From the NCBI GenBank assembly GCA_023231365.1, contig JALNVO010000008.1, forward strand, positions 1-23,784: a stretch of DNA of 23,784 nt, given 5' to 3'. Made by a program: the position numbers and the translations under genes. This document shows positions 7,575-17,139 of this stretch, in pieces. The notes beneath the pieces were generated by a model. The model searched no databases. It was given only the letters and a program-made list of their open reading frames with translations, and was not told the origin of the DNA. Source of the DNA: Fibrobacteraceae bacterium. GTDB lineage: Bacteria > Fibrobacterota > Fibrobacteria > Fibrobacterales > Fibrobacteraceae. Position 1 is the stretch's first letter. The number at the start of each line of letters is the position of its first letter.

Positions 7575-8349
7575 ATCCGAGCGACACATCGAGCGACATC
7601 ATCAGAACAAATCCGACAGCAAAACCGATCGTCCCATTATTGGAATGCTCCCCATTCGATGCTTCAGGAATCAATTCTTCGACGACTACATACAACATCG
7701 CTCCAGCAGCAAAAGACAGGAGATAGGGGAGCAAAGGCACGACAAAATTTGTGAGGAGTATCGTAAACACGGCGGCAATCGGTTCCACGACGCCTGAAAG
7801 CACCCCATAGACAAATGATTTCAACTTCCCATTTCCACTACCAGCAAGCGGCATTGATATAATTGCCCCTTCTGGAAAATTCTGCACAGCAATTCCTATC
7901 GCTAACGCTATAGCGCCCGCAAATTCAATTCCGGAATTCCCTGCAAGTACCGCCGCAAATACAACACCCACCGCCATTCCCTCGGGAATATTGTGTAGAG
8001 TTACCGCCAAACAAAGCATCGTCGTCTTTTTTAGATTGAATCGAAGCCCTTCAGGCACTGTTGAATTCATGTGCAAATGCGGAATAAGTTCATCCAGGGC
8101 GAACAAAAATCCCATTCCCATCAACATACCGATTGCCGCCGGCATAAACGCGAAACGCCCCATTGTGCTTGATTTTTCCATCGCAGGAATTAACAGCGAC
8201 CACACCGAAGCTGCCACCATTACCCCCGAAGCAAAGCCAAGCATCAGTTTTTGCACAGGCATCTTTAACTCTTTTTTCAAAAAAAAGACGCTCGCCGCAC
8301 CTAGAGTCGTGCCTAAAAAAGGAATCAAAAGTCCGTACAGAAGAAGCAT
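7573..8349 (-). CDS. ZIP family divalent metal transporter
   Basis: The 258-residue inner-membrane protein has about eight hydrophobic helices and the ZIP metal-site motifs: HNIPEG in TM4 (about residue 119), NFPEGA in TM5 (about 157), and an EELIPEA segment in TM7. This matches the GufA/ZupT-like bacterial ZIP group, which imports zinc and sometimes iron, manganese or cobalt. A loop with DELIPHLHMNS between TM3 and TM4 is the usual His-containing variable region, here short. GAGG lies 9 bases before the ATG. It converges on pstS and is divergent from the amino-acid exporter pair. No Zur or Fur site was recognised upstream. The metal cannot be told from sequence. Confidence 0.93.
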   Translation of the reverse strand: MLLLYGLLIPFLGTTLGAASVFFLKKELKMPVQKLMLGFASGVMVAASVWSLLIPAMEKSSTMGRFAFMPAAIGMLMGMGFLFALDELIPHLHMNSTVPEGLRFNLKKTTMLCLAVTLHNIPEGMAVGVVFAAVLAGNSGIEFAGAIALAIGIAVQNFPEGAIISMPLAGSGNGKLKSFVYGVLSGVVEPIAAVFTILLTNFVVPLLPYLLSFAAGAMLYVVVEELIPEASNGEHSNNGTIGFAVGFVLMMSLDVSLG

Positions 8350-8436
8350 AGGAATATTCCTCGAATTACCATCTTTAAACTAAGCATATATTTAGTAAAT
8401 TTATTTTATCCTTTAACTGAAGGAACCTTCTTCCCT

Positions 8437-9204
8437 ATGAAAACAAAAGAAGAACTCCTTGATATTCTAGACTTCGTTGCAAATTATGCAACCTATATGC
8501 AAGGTTCCGGCGTACATACTTCGCGCACGCTCCGCTGTACACAACGCATAGGCGTTTCGCAAGACGTAGAAATTCTCTTTTCCACTTTTCAAAAGACAAT
8601 GATTCTCAGCGTGTACGAGAGAGAAAGCCGGGAAACCGTTTCACGAGTTCTCCCTATTCCCGCGCTCCCCATCAGCTTCACGCGCAACACGGACTTAGGG
8701 GCCCTCAGTTGGGACAGCATCGACGAAAACTTGACGCTTGAAGAGATCAAGACGCGCTTCAATGCACTTATCCAAAAACCGAGAGGGAACCCGTATTTTC
8801 TCCTTATCGCAGTAGGACTCGCCAATGCCTCTTTTTGCAGGCTCTTCGGCGGCAACCTCTCTGCAATGGCAATCGTATTCGTCTCCACGCTTCTCGGGTT
8901 TTCCATCAAGCAGAAACTCCAAGCCAAGGGAATCAACCACTATCTGATTTTTATCCTTTCTGCTTTTGCGGCTTCACTCTGCGCGTCCATTTCTCTTCTT
9001 CTCGATTGTACTTCTGAAATAGCTCTTGCCACCAGCGTCCTTTTCCTAGTCCCGGGAGTTCCTCTTATAAACGGAGTTATTGACATCGTTGAAGGCCATG
9101 TACTCATCGGCTTCAGCCGGCTCATCAATGCATTTTTGCTCGTTGTATGCTTAGCTATCGGGCTTTCTGCAACACTCATGCTCGTAAAGGACGGTATTGT
9201 ATGA
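8437..9204 (+). CDS. Threonine/serine exporter, large subunit (ThrE N-terminal half type, PF06738)
   Basis: The 255-residue protein has a soluble N-terminal domain (1-~110) with the family's QGSGVHTSRTLRCTQRIG segment, then about five hydrophobic helices from ~120 to the end, including VLFLVPGVPLINGVIDIVEG, a signature of this family (DUF1212/ThrE). In Corynebacterium the ThrE exporter is a single chain; many bacteria split it in two genes, as here. The stop overlaps the start of the next gene (GTATGA), so the two halves are co-translated. Predicted role: proton-driven export of threonine and serine at the inner membrane. AAGGAA lies about 10 bases before the ATG. Confidence 0.88.
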   Translation: MKTKEELLDILDFVANYATYMQGSGVHTSRTLRCTQRIGVSQDVEILFSTFQKTMILSVYERESRETVSRVLPIPALPISFTRNTDLGALSWDSIDENLTLEEIKTRFNALIQKPRGNPYFLLIAVGLANASFCRLFGGNLSAMAIVFVSTLLGFSIKQKLQAKGINHYLIFILSAFAASLCASISLLLDCTSEIALATSVLFLVPGVPLINGVIDIVEGHVLIGFSRLINAFLLVVCLAIGLSATLMLVKDGIV

Positions 9205-9710
9205 TTGCCCTTGATATCCTTTTAGACGGGACGTTCGCAGCAATCGCGGCAATCGGCTTCGGAGCCATCTCCGATCCACCCAAGCGCGCATATCCGCGGA
9301 TTGCAATACTTGCAGCCATCGGTCACGCCCTCCGCTATTCCCTCATGCACTATGCAGACATGGACATTGCAACCGCTTCCCTTATTTCTTCTTTTGCAAT
9401 TGGGATGGGAAGCCTCGGACTTGGGCGCCGCGCACGCTGTCCGCTCCCCGTATTATATATTCCAGCACTTCTCCCAATGATTCCAGGAATTTATGCGTAC
9501 CGCACCATTTTCTACTTGGTGATGTTCTTGCAAGCACTGAACGAGCCCTCCACAGGCGTCAATTATATGCAGCAATTCCTTTCGAACGGAATCGTCACCA
9601 TCGGCGTCGTATCCATGCTAGCCGTTGGAGCGACAAGTCCGTTCTTCATCTTTAAGCACCGCGCATTTAGCCTCACACGCAAGCAGGCCCCAAAACAGAA
9701 AAATGAATAA
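9201..9710 (+). CDS. Threonine/serine exporter, small subunit (ThrE C-terminal half type, PF12821)
   Basis: Starting at the ATG at 9201, four bases inside the previous gene's end, the product has 169 residues with four or five hydrophobic helices. It opens MIALDILLDGTFAAIAAIG, and the IGFGAISDPPKRAYPRIAI and LYIPALLPMIPGIYAYRTIF segments are typical of the DUF3815 partner of the ThrE pair. A longer in-frame start at 9147 would run deep inside the preceding gene and is not preferred. It forms the second half of the split exporter. The C-terminus is basic (KQAPKQKNE). The stop is only 7 bases from the convergent kinase gene's stop, with no obvious terminator between them. Confidence 0.87.
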   Translation: MIALDILLDGTFAAIAAIGFGAISDPPKRAYPRIAILAAIGHALRYSLMHYADMDIATASLISSFAIGMGSLGLGRRARCPLPVLYIPALLPMIPGIYAYRTIFYLVMFLQALNEPSTGVNYMQQFLSNGIVTIGVVSMLAVGATSPFFIFKHRAFSLTRKQAPKQKNE

Positions 9711-9717
9711 TCAAGGT

Positions 9718-12700
9718 TTACATATATTGTTTTAGCGTCTCGAAAATTTTAAAAGGATCTAGCGGCTTTGTAATAAAATCGTTCATTCCGGCATTTTTCG
9801 CTTGAGTTACCGCATCCTCAAACGCGTCCGCAGTCATCGCCATAATAGGAATTGTTTTCGCATCGGGCCGTTTCAACAAACGGATCATTTCTGAAGTCGC
9901 ATATCCATCGAGAATCGGCATCTGGATATCCAACAAGACAGCCCCATATTCGCCGGACTTCGATGCTTTAAAAAGTTCCAAAGCCTTTTGACCATTCTCA
10001 GCGTGATCGACTTTCAAGCCAAAGTTTTCCAAGATGCGACGGGCAATTTCCTCATTCATCGGATTGTCTTCTGCAAGAAGCACCTTCCCGGACAATTCCC
10101 GAACATTTTGCCTCCCGATAGGAATATCTTTACCATAGCTTTCATAGCCCGGCATTTTAGAAGCGTCCCGCATCGGAATGTCGCAGCGAATTACAGTCCC
10201 TTTACCAAGCCCGCTTTTGACAGAAATCGTTCCTCCCATAAAATCGACGATATGCTTCACAATCGAAAGTCCAAGCCCCGTTCCACCAGCAAGCTTCATG
10301 CGCTCCACATTGTGTAAATCCTGAACAAAAGGTTGGAACATATTTTTTTGGAACTCAGGGCTCATTCCAATTCCCGTATCCCGCACTTCAAAGCTAAAAT
10401 GCATTATCCCATCAGCGCCCACAGAATTATCCGAAACGAACGAAACAAATCCACCACGGGGTGTATATTTCACCGCGTTGGAAAGCAAATTCAATGAAAT
10501 CTGATTGATTCTCGTTTTATCTGTAAAAATGACATACGGGATTTCTTTTTTATGTTCGATAGAAAAAGTAATTCCATTCTGGGCACAAAGAGGCTCAAAC
10601 ATATTCCGTATATTGGAAACATAATCATGATATATATAAAATTCCGGTTTGAGTTCCATCCGACCGCTGTCAATTTTTGAAATATCCAGCACATCATTGA
10701 TAAGGCTCAACAAGAAGGTATTAGAAGATTTGATTTTTTTCAAATCGTTTATTAACTTTTCGCGATTGTCTATATCTTCAAAAGCAAAATCAATCATACT
10801 GATGCCAATGCTGATAGGCGTCCGGATATCATGGCTGATTCGAGAGACAAATTCTGTTTTTGACTTATTTGCAGCCTCTGCGATATGCAACGCATCCTGT
10901 AATTCCCGCAACCGTTTTTGTTCCTGCTCATACGAAGAAGTCAAATCCGTCTGCGACACAAAAATTTTTTCATTCTCTGAATTCAGCCAAGTAAAAAGAA
11001 GCTGTTTCTTGAGCGTTCCGCCCTTACCATCATAAAAATTATATGTGAACATATAACGGCCATGAACACTTAGCTTTTTCTTCAGCAACTCCAAAGACAA
11101 GGCCTTCATAAAAGCAGGCCTTTCTGGTTCGTCTATATATGAATTGCTCACAAATCGAAGCATTTCCTCATACGATCGCTTTTGATTGACCTGCATCTTA
11201 TCGCAGTCCCAAGAATAATTGAGGAATTCAAAAATATGTTGCTGGATGTCGATGATGCCGATAAAATCCGCGCTATCCCTAGTCAAGCGTTCGATAATAT
11301 CTTCATTTTGCTTTCGTTCCGTTACATCCGTCGCAAGAGTCGTTGCTTCAATATCTCCCGTCAACGGATTCCGGATCATATTGGCTACAGTTCTAACTCG
11401 ATGAACATCTCCAGAAGAAAAGCAAATCGGATATTCAAAAAAACATTGCGAAATGCCCTTTTGGAACGTTTCCATCAATTTAATGCGATTGAAATTTTCT
11501 GCAAACTCCTGTTTTTTCTCATTATCCAAAATCATTAAAGAAACTGCTTTCATGTGTTCATCAACAGAATTCAGCTTCAGGAATTTTATAATCCACGGAT
11601 TGGAACTTTTCCCATTCACACAAATATTCTTCGTCAAGTTCAATTGAAAAGCGCATACGGAATCAGGATCCGATTCCGAAAATTGCTGGAACATCAAATT
11701 ATATTTTCGCTCTTCCAACTTTTGTGCTGTAATATTTTGACCAATGCCAAAAGCTTTGACAGGCTTTCCATCTTCATCAAAAATTGTTGTATAATTTACC
11801 AACTCACAGAGAGCTTCTTGCTCTGTTGTTATTTTATACCAAACTTCACAAGAAGATTTTTTCGCACCCTGTTCAATAGCATAATGCGCCTGTAAAAATT
11901 TTTCAAAAGAATCGCCTATGAAATGAGGCTTCATAAAAGCTAAGACATCATCAATATCTTTGGGAACATTGAACTTGCGGCAGACTTCCTTTGTAAAAGG
12001 ATTATCCGCAAGCGTTACACCATGAGTATCTATATCATATTCCCAAATCAACAATCGCACATTCTCTGCAGCAGAATCATACATTAAACGGATTTTTTTG
12101 CCTTCTTCTTCTACCGATTTTTGCTTATCCATATCAGCAAAGGTTGCATAATAATATTGCTTTTCATCCTTTACGAACGCTTTCCTAAACTGAACGTTCA
12201 CCCAACACAAGCTGCCATCAGAGCCCGTAACCCGATATGTCGCTTCGCCACAAGCATGTTGCTGTACTCTAATGCGGTTGTACTCCTGAATCAGCAAGTG
12301 TAGATCCGGCTTATAGACCACGTTTCTCACTCTGGCCCCAAGCAAATTTTCTTTCGTATTATGATGAACGCTGAAACAGCCGTCATTTGCATAATCTAGA
12401 TAAAACGTTCCATTTTCTTCATGGAGAATTCCTACACCACCAGGAATGTTATCTATAATTCTTTCGAGCTCTTCTTTTCGCCGTTTGATTTCCTCTTGAA
12501 TCTTCATCCGATCCGTAACATCAATTGCATATATTGCTATCGCCGGAATACCGTGCCAATTCATATCGCAGCAATCAATATCGAACCAGCGGTTGATTCC
12601 AGGAACAAACGATGCTGGAGAATGGGCCTTTCCATTTTTCATCAGAGGAAGAGAACACCACAGGCACATTGCATCTAAGTTATTGATATACTTATGGCAA

Positions 12701-13209
12701 GGAACTCCGGCATAATTGCCATGTCCCCAAAATTTCAGCGCGACCTCATTGGCAAACAAAAGTTCGTGTGATTTCTGATCCACCACATAAATAATGGCGC
12801 TTGAATTATCCAGCAAAATTTTCTGTTCTTCTGATTCAAGCGAAGTTTCCAAAAAAGCAGATGCCAAAACAGGAGCACCGTCCATCATTCCCAAAAAGCG
12901 GTTTTTTGCATGGAGCCAAACAAAACCTTTTGTTTTATGCTTAACACGATAGGTAATGTCACCATCTTCTTTAGTCTGAATAATGGAGCTTATCATTAAA
13001 GAAATTTGACTCCGATCTTTTTCAAACACTATCTGAAGTATATCATCCTTCAAAACTTCATCGAATTCTTCTCTCGCCATTCCAACAATTGCAGGGACTC
13101 CCGATGACAAAAAAAGGACCGTCACCTTACCTTTCAAAATCTTGTAAACGGCAAGCTCACCGGGATATAATTTTGCCCATTTAGAAATAAATTCGTCCGT
13201 GATTTCCAT
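9718..13209 (-). CDS. Cytoplasmic multi-PAS hybrid histidine kinase/response regulator (copy 1)
   Basis: The 1163-residue protein has no signal peptide or membrane helix, so it should sense internal or diffusible signals. Order: PAS-like domains about 1-115, 125-235, 245-360 and 385-500; a degenerate PAS-like double module about 505-770 (see findings); HisKA with H-box SRISHDIRTP, phospho-acceptor His793; HATPase_c with N-box NLLSNAVKYTP (about 906-916), DTGIGM (944-949) and GGTGLGLS (975-982); and a C-terminal receiver (1041-1163) with acidic pair Glu1047/Asp1048, phospho-acceptor Asp1094, Thr1126 and Lys1148. All catalytic residues are present. No output domain follows, so the phosphate must pass on to an HPt protein or the receiver acts by itself. 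The gene starts 16 bases after the upstream paralogue's stop, so the pair is an operon. Confidence 0.93.
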   Translation of the reverse strand: MEITDEFISKWAKLYPGELAVYKILKGKVTVLFLSSGVPAIVGMAREEFDEVLKDDILQIVFEKDRSQISLMISSIIQTKEDGDITYRVKHKTKGFVWLHAKNRFLGMMDGAPVLASAFLETSLESEEQKILLDNSSAIIYVVDQKSHELLFANEVALKFWGHGNYAGVPCHKYINNLDAMCLWCSLPLMKNGKAHSPASFVPGINRWFDIDCCDMNWHGIPAIAIYAIDVTDRMKIQEEIKRRKEELERIIDNIPGGVGILHEENGTFYLDYANDGCFSVHHNTKENLLGARVRNVVYKPDLHLLIQEYNRIRVQQHACGEATYRVTGSDGSLCWVNVQFRKAFVKDEKQYYYATFADMDKQKSVEEEGKKIRLMYDSAAENVRLLIWEYDIDTHGVTLADNPFTKEVCRKFNVPKDIDDVLAFMKPHFIGDSFEKFLQAHYAIEQGAKKSSCEVWYKITTEQEALCELVNYTTIFDEDGKPVKAFGIGQNITAQKLEERKYNLMFQQFSESDPDSVCAFQLNLTKNICVNGKSSNPWIIKFLKLNSVDEHMKAVSLMILDNEKKQEFAENFNRIKLMETFQKGISQCFFEYPICFSSGDVHRVRTVANMIRNPLTGDIEATTLATDVTERKQNEDIIERLTRDSADFIGIIDIQQHIFEFLNYSWDCDKMQVNQKRSYEEMLRFVSNSYIDEPERPAFMKALSLELLKKKLSVHGRYMFTYNFYDGKGGTLKKQLLFTWLNSENEKIFVSQTDLTSSYEQEQKRLRELQDALHIAEAANKSKTEFVSRISHDIRTPISIGISMIDFAFEDIDNREKLINDLKKIKSSNTFLLSLINDVLDISKIDSGRMELKPEFYIYHDYVSNIRNMFEPLCAQNGITFSIEHKKEIPYVIFTDKTRINQISLNLLSNAVKYTPRGGFVSFVSDNSVGADGIMHFSFEVRDTGIGMSPEFQKNMFQPFVQDLHNVERMKLAGGTGLGLSIVKHIVDFMGGTISVKSGLGKGTVIRCDIPMRDASKMPGYESYGKDIPIGRQNVRELSGKVLLAEDNPMNEEIARRILENFGLKVDHAENGQKALELFKASKSGEYGAVLLDIQMPILDGYATSEMIRLLKRPDAKTIPIMAMTADAFEDAVTQAKNAGMNDFITKPLDPFKIFETLKQYM

Positions 13210-13225
13210 ACTCCGCCCTCTCTAA

Positions 13226-16003
13226 CTAAACCGGCGCATCATCTTTCGAGCGGACCAGTCGCGCCATTTCAAAAATCATCTTCTCAGGATCCAGCGGCTT
13301 TGAAATATGACCGTTCATTCCCGACTGCAATGCATTTTCCACATCGCTTGCATAAGCATCTGCCGTCATTGCCAGAATAGGGATCCTTTTCGCCTGTGGA
13401 TGCCCGGATTTTCGGATTTTCTTCGCTGCGGTATAACCATCCATATTCGGCATACGGACATCCATCAAAATAATATCAAAATCAAATAGCCCCGAATCAC
13501 TGAATTTTTGAAGACCTTCAGCCCCATCCGAAGCACAAACAACTATGGCCCCATACATTTCAAGAAGCTTTCTAGCAATTTCCATATTCATCGGATTGTC
13601 TTCGCAAAGAAGCACATGAAATCCCGAAACGCTTCCTGAAAATTTTGGGGTTTCTTCCTTCTCTGCCGGTTTATCATCCAAGCGTTCGAAATCCAAATTC
13701 ACAATAAATTCAGAACCTTTGCCGAGTTCACTTTTTACTTCAATTTTTCCATTGAGAGCTTCTACCAATTTTTTTACAATCGAAAGTCCAAGTCCAGAAC
13801 CACCAATATGCGCAGTCTCTTTAGTGCGCTCTTGAGAGAAGGGCTCAAACAATTTTGCTTGGAAGCTTTTGCTCATCCCAATTCCGTTGTCACGGATAAT
13901 AATGCGGTCATGCAGACAATTTTTTTCCAACTTCACGCATTCAATAATCAAATCGACCCGACCATTTTCAGGGGTATATTTGGCAGCATTAAAGAGAAGG
14001 TTAATAAAAATCTTTTTCAATACAGTCAGATCCGCATTAATTGTGGACATCAAAGCTCGGCTTTTATCTATTGTAAAATGGATCTTCTTTTCATCCATCA
14101 ATGGCTGCACCGAGGTAATTACTTCTTTGATTACTTCTTCACATGCAATCGGTTGTAGTTTTATTTCAGCAAAACCGCTCTCGATCTTCTGTAAATCCAA
14201 AGAATCATTTACCAAAGAAAGAAGCGTCGATCCCGCTATTTCAATTTTGTGAAGATATTCTTTAATTTCATTCACATTTTGTGAATCCAAAGCCAAACGG
14301 TCATATCCCAGAATAGCATTCAGCGGAGTTCGCATATCATGGCTCACATAGCCAAAAAAGTCCGTTTTCATCTTTGTCGCTTTCTTCTCGCTGCGAAGGG
14401 CCTTGCGGAGTTGCTTCATATACATCTCTTCATGTTCAAAAGCATCTGTCACATCGCTTTGCAAAAATAAAATTTCGCTCTGGTCCTTTTCAAAATAGCG
14501 GAAACGCACTTGTTTTCTCTGAAATTTTCCAGCAGCATCTAAACAAGAATAAGATGCGCTATATACAGGCATAATTTTAAGTTTTCCTATTATATTCTGC
14601 AAATGAAAGTTTTCAAAAAATTTAGCTTTTTCTTGTGCCGACAAAAAGCATTCACCCACCTTTTGAAGACTTTCCGAATAATTTATATTCATCAATTTTT
14701 TTAGTACCGCATTATCTAATGGATAGTAATAAAAAATTTTCTCCGTCGCTACGTTAATAAGCCCGATAAAATCATATTCTTCGCTTGTTATAGAAGCAAT
14801 GATTTCTTCTTTCCGCGCGCGATCGGAATCTACAGAATAAGCGATCGTTTCAATATCCTTTGTAAAAGGATTTTGCAAAATATGGAAATCCGTCGTCACC
14901 CAATGAGATTCTCCATTTTCCACAAAGCGGTGGTATGTGGTAGAAATTTTGTCAATTCCCTGCTGATATTTTTGCAGCAAAGCCTCTCGATTATAAGCTT
15001 TCAAAAAATTTTCTGCTTCCGCCGGATCCGTAATTTCAGAAGAAATCTTCCCTAAAAATTCATCGGCATTCTTTGCTTCCAAAAACTGACGGGTATAAGC
15101 CAAAGATCCATGGCACTCCGAACAGAGATTTTGAGACAAATTCAAGCGAAACGCAAACAAAGAGTTCGGATTCCTCACTAACACTTCTTGAATGATCCGA
15201 TTAAAATTTTCCTCTCTAATTTTTTGATAAGTGGCATCCGTGTATACTGCATAAATCAGCACGGAACCATCCTCTTGGGGCATCCGTATGGCACTGCAAT
15301 GATACCAGATAAACCCTTCTTCGGAATTCAATAAAATCCGATACGTCAATTCATCAGAAGACCTTTCTCCGCTGAAGAGCCTTCCAAAAAAAGCAATGGC
15401 TTGCGGTAAATCTTCCGCATAAACAAAGCGGCGGATTTCCTCCCGTGACATATCATTCAAAAAAACTGGCATTTTAAATCGAGTATGATCATTCAAATAG
15501 CCATTTGTGGCTACAATCTGGAAAAAATCTTTATCGTACTTATAAACAACTATCCGAACAGGGATCCGATCTATCAATTGCTTCAATTCCTGATTCTGGA
15601 TAGCCAGATTCTTACTCGCATTGGCGGATTCCGTAATATCGATTATAACCACATAAAACCAGCGTTTTCCCTGCTTATCTATGACAATATGTCCCTCATC
15701 ATGTACAGAAATAAGCGTTCCATCTTTCTTCTCAATCCGATAAAAGCAGGTATCAAAAGGAGTAATCGCAATCTGCTCCCGAATTGATTTTATTGTATTC
15801 TCACGATCCTCAGCATAAACCATCTGTGAAAAACGACCGTCAAATTTCTTATCAAATTCTTCTTTCGTATAACCGAGCATTGCAAGCATATTTTCACTGA
15901 CAAACAGAAACGAGTCATCTTCTTCTGCAGAATAGACAAAAACACCTCCTGGAATATGTTTCGCAACAGAATCAAAAGGACTATGTGAAAAACCGCTATC
16001 CAC
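13226..16003 (-). CDS. Cytoplasmic multi-PAS hybrid histidine kinase/response regulator (copy 2)
   Basis: The 925-residue paralogue of the next gene also lacks membrane segments. Order: PAS with GGVFVYSAEEDDSFLFVSENMLAMLGY (about 18-130), a second PAS (about 140-260), the same degenerate double module (about 270-525), HisKA with YVSHDMRTPLNAILG and phospho-acceptor His555, HATPase_c with NLLFNAAKYTP (N-box), DNGIGM and GGSGLGLS, and a receiver (795-925) with CEDNPMN, phospho-acceptor Asp848, and the T/K switch residues (AMTADA, SKPLD). Catalytic residues are complete. GGAGG lies about 9 bases before the ATG. It is transcribed first in the pair. The signal sensed and the downstream partner are unknown; no HPt or output regulator lies nearby. 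Confidence 0.93.
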   Translation of the reverse strand: MDSGFSHSPFDSVAKHIPGGVFVYSAEEDDSFLFVSENMLAMLGYTKEEFDKKFDGRFSQMVYAEDRENTIKSIREQIAITPFDTCFYRIEKKDGTLISVHDEGHIVIDKQGKRWFYVVIIDITESANASKNLAIQNQELKQLIDRIPVRIVVYKYDKDFFQIVATNGYLNDHTRFKMPVFLNDMSREEIRRFVYAEDLPQAIAFFGRLFSGERSSDELTYRILLNSEEGFIWYHCSAIRMPQEDGSVLIYAVYTDATYQKIREENFNRIIQEVLVRNPNSLFAFRLNLSQNLCSECHGSLAYTRQFLEAKNADEFLGKISSEITDPAEAENFLKAYNREALLQKYQQGIDKISTTYHRFVENGESHWVTTDFHILQNPFTKDIETIAYSVDSDRARKEEIIASITSEEYDFIGLINVATEKIFYYYPLDNAVLKKLMNINYSESLQKVGECFLSAQEKAKFFENFHLQNIIGKLKIMPVYSASYSCLDAAGKFQRKQVRFRYFEKDQSEILFLQSDVTDAFEHEEMYMKQLRKALRSEKKATKMKTDFFGYVSHDMRTPLNAILGYDRLALDSQNVNEIKEYLHKIEIAGSTLLSLVNDSLDLQKIESGFAEIKLQPIACEEVIKEVITSVQPLMDEKKIHFTIDKSRALMSTINADLTVLKKIFINLLFNAAKYTPENGRVDLIIECVKLEKNCLHDRIIIRDNGIGMSKSFQAKLFEPFSQERTKETAHIGGSGLGLSIVKKLVEALNGKIEVKSELGKGSEFIVNLDFERLDDKPAEKEETPKFSGSVSGFHVLLCEDNPMNMEIARKLLEMYGAIVVCASDGAEGLQKFSDSGLFDFDIILMDVRMPNMDGYTAAKKIRKSGHPQAKRIPILAMTADAYASDVENALQSGMNGHISKPLDPEKMIFEMARLVRSKDDAPV

Positions 16004-16145
16004 AAAAACCTCCGAACTTGCAAAGCCTGTCTCCCAACAAACACAACTTAAATGTAAACAAAAAAACTGAAATTCAAAACGCCTTTACCATCATCCAGAA
16101 CAATTCATGCATATAACAACCGATCAAAGCAAAAAACCGCCAATT

Positions 16146-17135
16146 TTAGCGATGCATCATAATCACATAGTTTTTTAATTTTTCGATCTCTTCTTTTTCC
16201 AAATACAAAGACAATGTAGGGTCTTCTAAAAGATCGATTTCATAAAAGATAAATTCCGACAACATATTCAAATTCAAAGCTTTCTGTAACTTCTGAATCA
16301 CTGGGATTTTCCATCCCTTATCAAGTCCTATTGACAACCCAGAGATGCATTCCCAAACTTCAAGATCAGGCCGGGAACTTTTTTTCAATTCCGATTCCCT
16401 ATACCCCGGTTCATACATCCAAGCTGCTTTGACCAAACCATAAATCATCCATACAGAATCCGCTTCAACTTTTACGTGATCCGGGATTGTTTGAGTTACT
16501 TTTACTTGCGGATTAAAAGTCCAGTCTGTAGAATCAAGTCCATTTGCTGCATATACGCTTTCAAATTTTTGTTCTAGTCTCGGATTATTGCGGTTTAAAA
16601 TTTTGGCAATTGTAATTTCGTCTAAAGCCTCTTTCTTTTGCCCTTTTAACATATAAATATCCGCTAACATCCAATGAGCAAAAAAATCAATATAATTAGC
16701 ATGAATCGCTTTTTTGTACCAATCTTCCGCCAAATCAAAATTTTGCTCAATGCCATAGGTTTGCGCAATATAAGCCATCATCTCAAAATAATTTGGATCA
16801 AGCAAAAGAGCCCGCTTATACATATCTCGAGCGGAAGAATACTGTTTCAAATTAAAGAAATCTTCGCCTCTATTGTAGGCAATACGGGCATCGTTTGAAA
16901 TTTCAAAAGCCTTTAAAGAAAAGCGGCCGTTCTGTTTGACGCGATAAATATTTGGCGTATTAATTTTTGCACTGCGATCAGGAACAGGAATCTTTCTATT
17001 TAGGCTTTCAACATCATATATAATTTTGGAATCCTTTAATAAATCCATAATTTCTTTGAGAGAGCTCATTTGTTCTGCAAAAGCAAAGCCAAACGCATAG
17101 AGTAAGCTCAACAGTATTAGCTTTATTTTATTCAT
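16146..17135 (-). CDS. Exported TPR-repeat protein of unknown function
   Basis: The 329-residue product begins with a signal peptide (about 1-20, ending FAFA) and has at least three tetratricopeptide repeats between about 80 and 185: ARIAYNRGEDFFNLKQYSSARDMYKRALLLDPN, then AYIAQTYGIEQNFDLAEDWYKKAI, then AHWMLADIYMLKGQKKEALDEI. The ~140-residue C-terminal part is not a TPR region I recognise; it is helical and acidic. TPRs mediate protein contacts, so it is probably an envelope adaptor. It lies 4 bases after the stop of the preceding exported protein gene, clearly in the same operon. The function is unknown. Confidence 0.8.
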   Translation of the reverse strand: MNKIKLILLSLLYAFGFAFAEQMSSLKEIMDLLKDSKIIYDVESLNRKIPVPDRSAKINTPNIYRVKQNGRFSLKAFEISNDARIAYNRGEDFFNLKQYSSARDMYKRALLLDPNYFEMMAYIAQTYGIEQNFDLAEDWYKKAIHANYIDFFAHWMLADIYMLKGQKKEALDEITIAKILNRNNPRLEQKFESVYAANGLDSTDWTFNPQVKVTQTIPDHVKVEADSVWMIYGLVKAAWMYEPGYRESELKKSSRPDLEVWECISGLSIGLDKGWKIPVIQKLQKALNLNMLSEFIFYEIDLLEDPTLSLYLEKEEIEKLKNYVIMMHR

Positions 17136-17139
17136 AAAA

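Noticed and set aside
8940..9179. Antisense ORFs across the exporter and kinase genes
   Set aside because: They are shadows of well-supported genes, with no ribosome sites or family resemblance.
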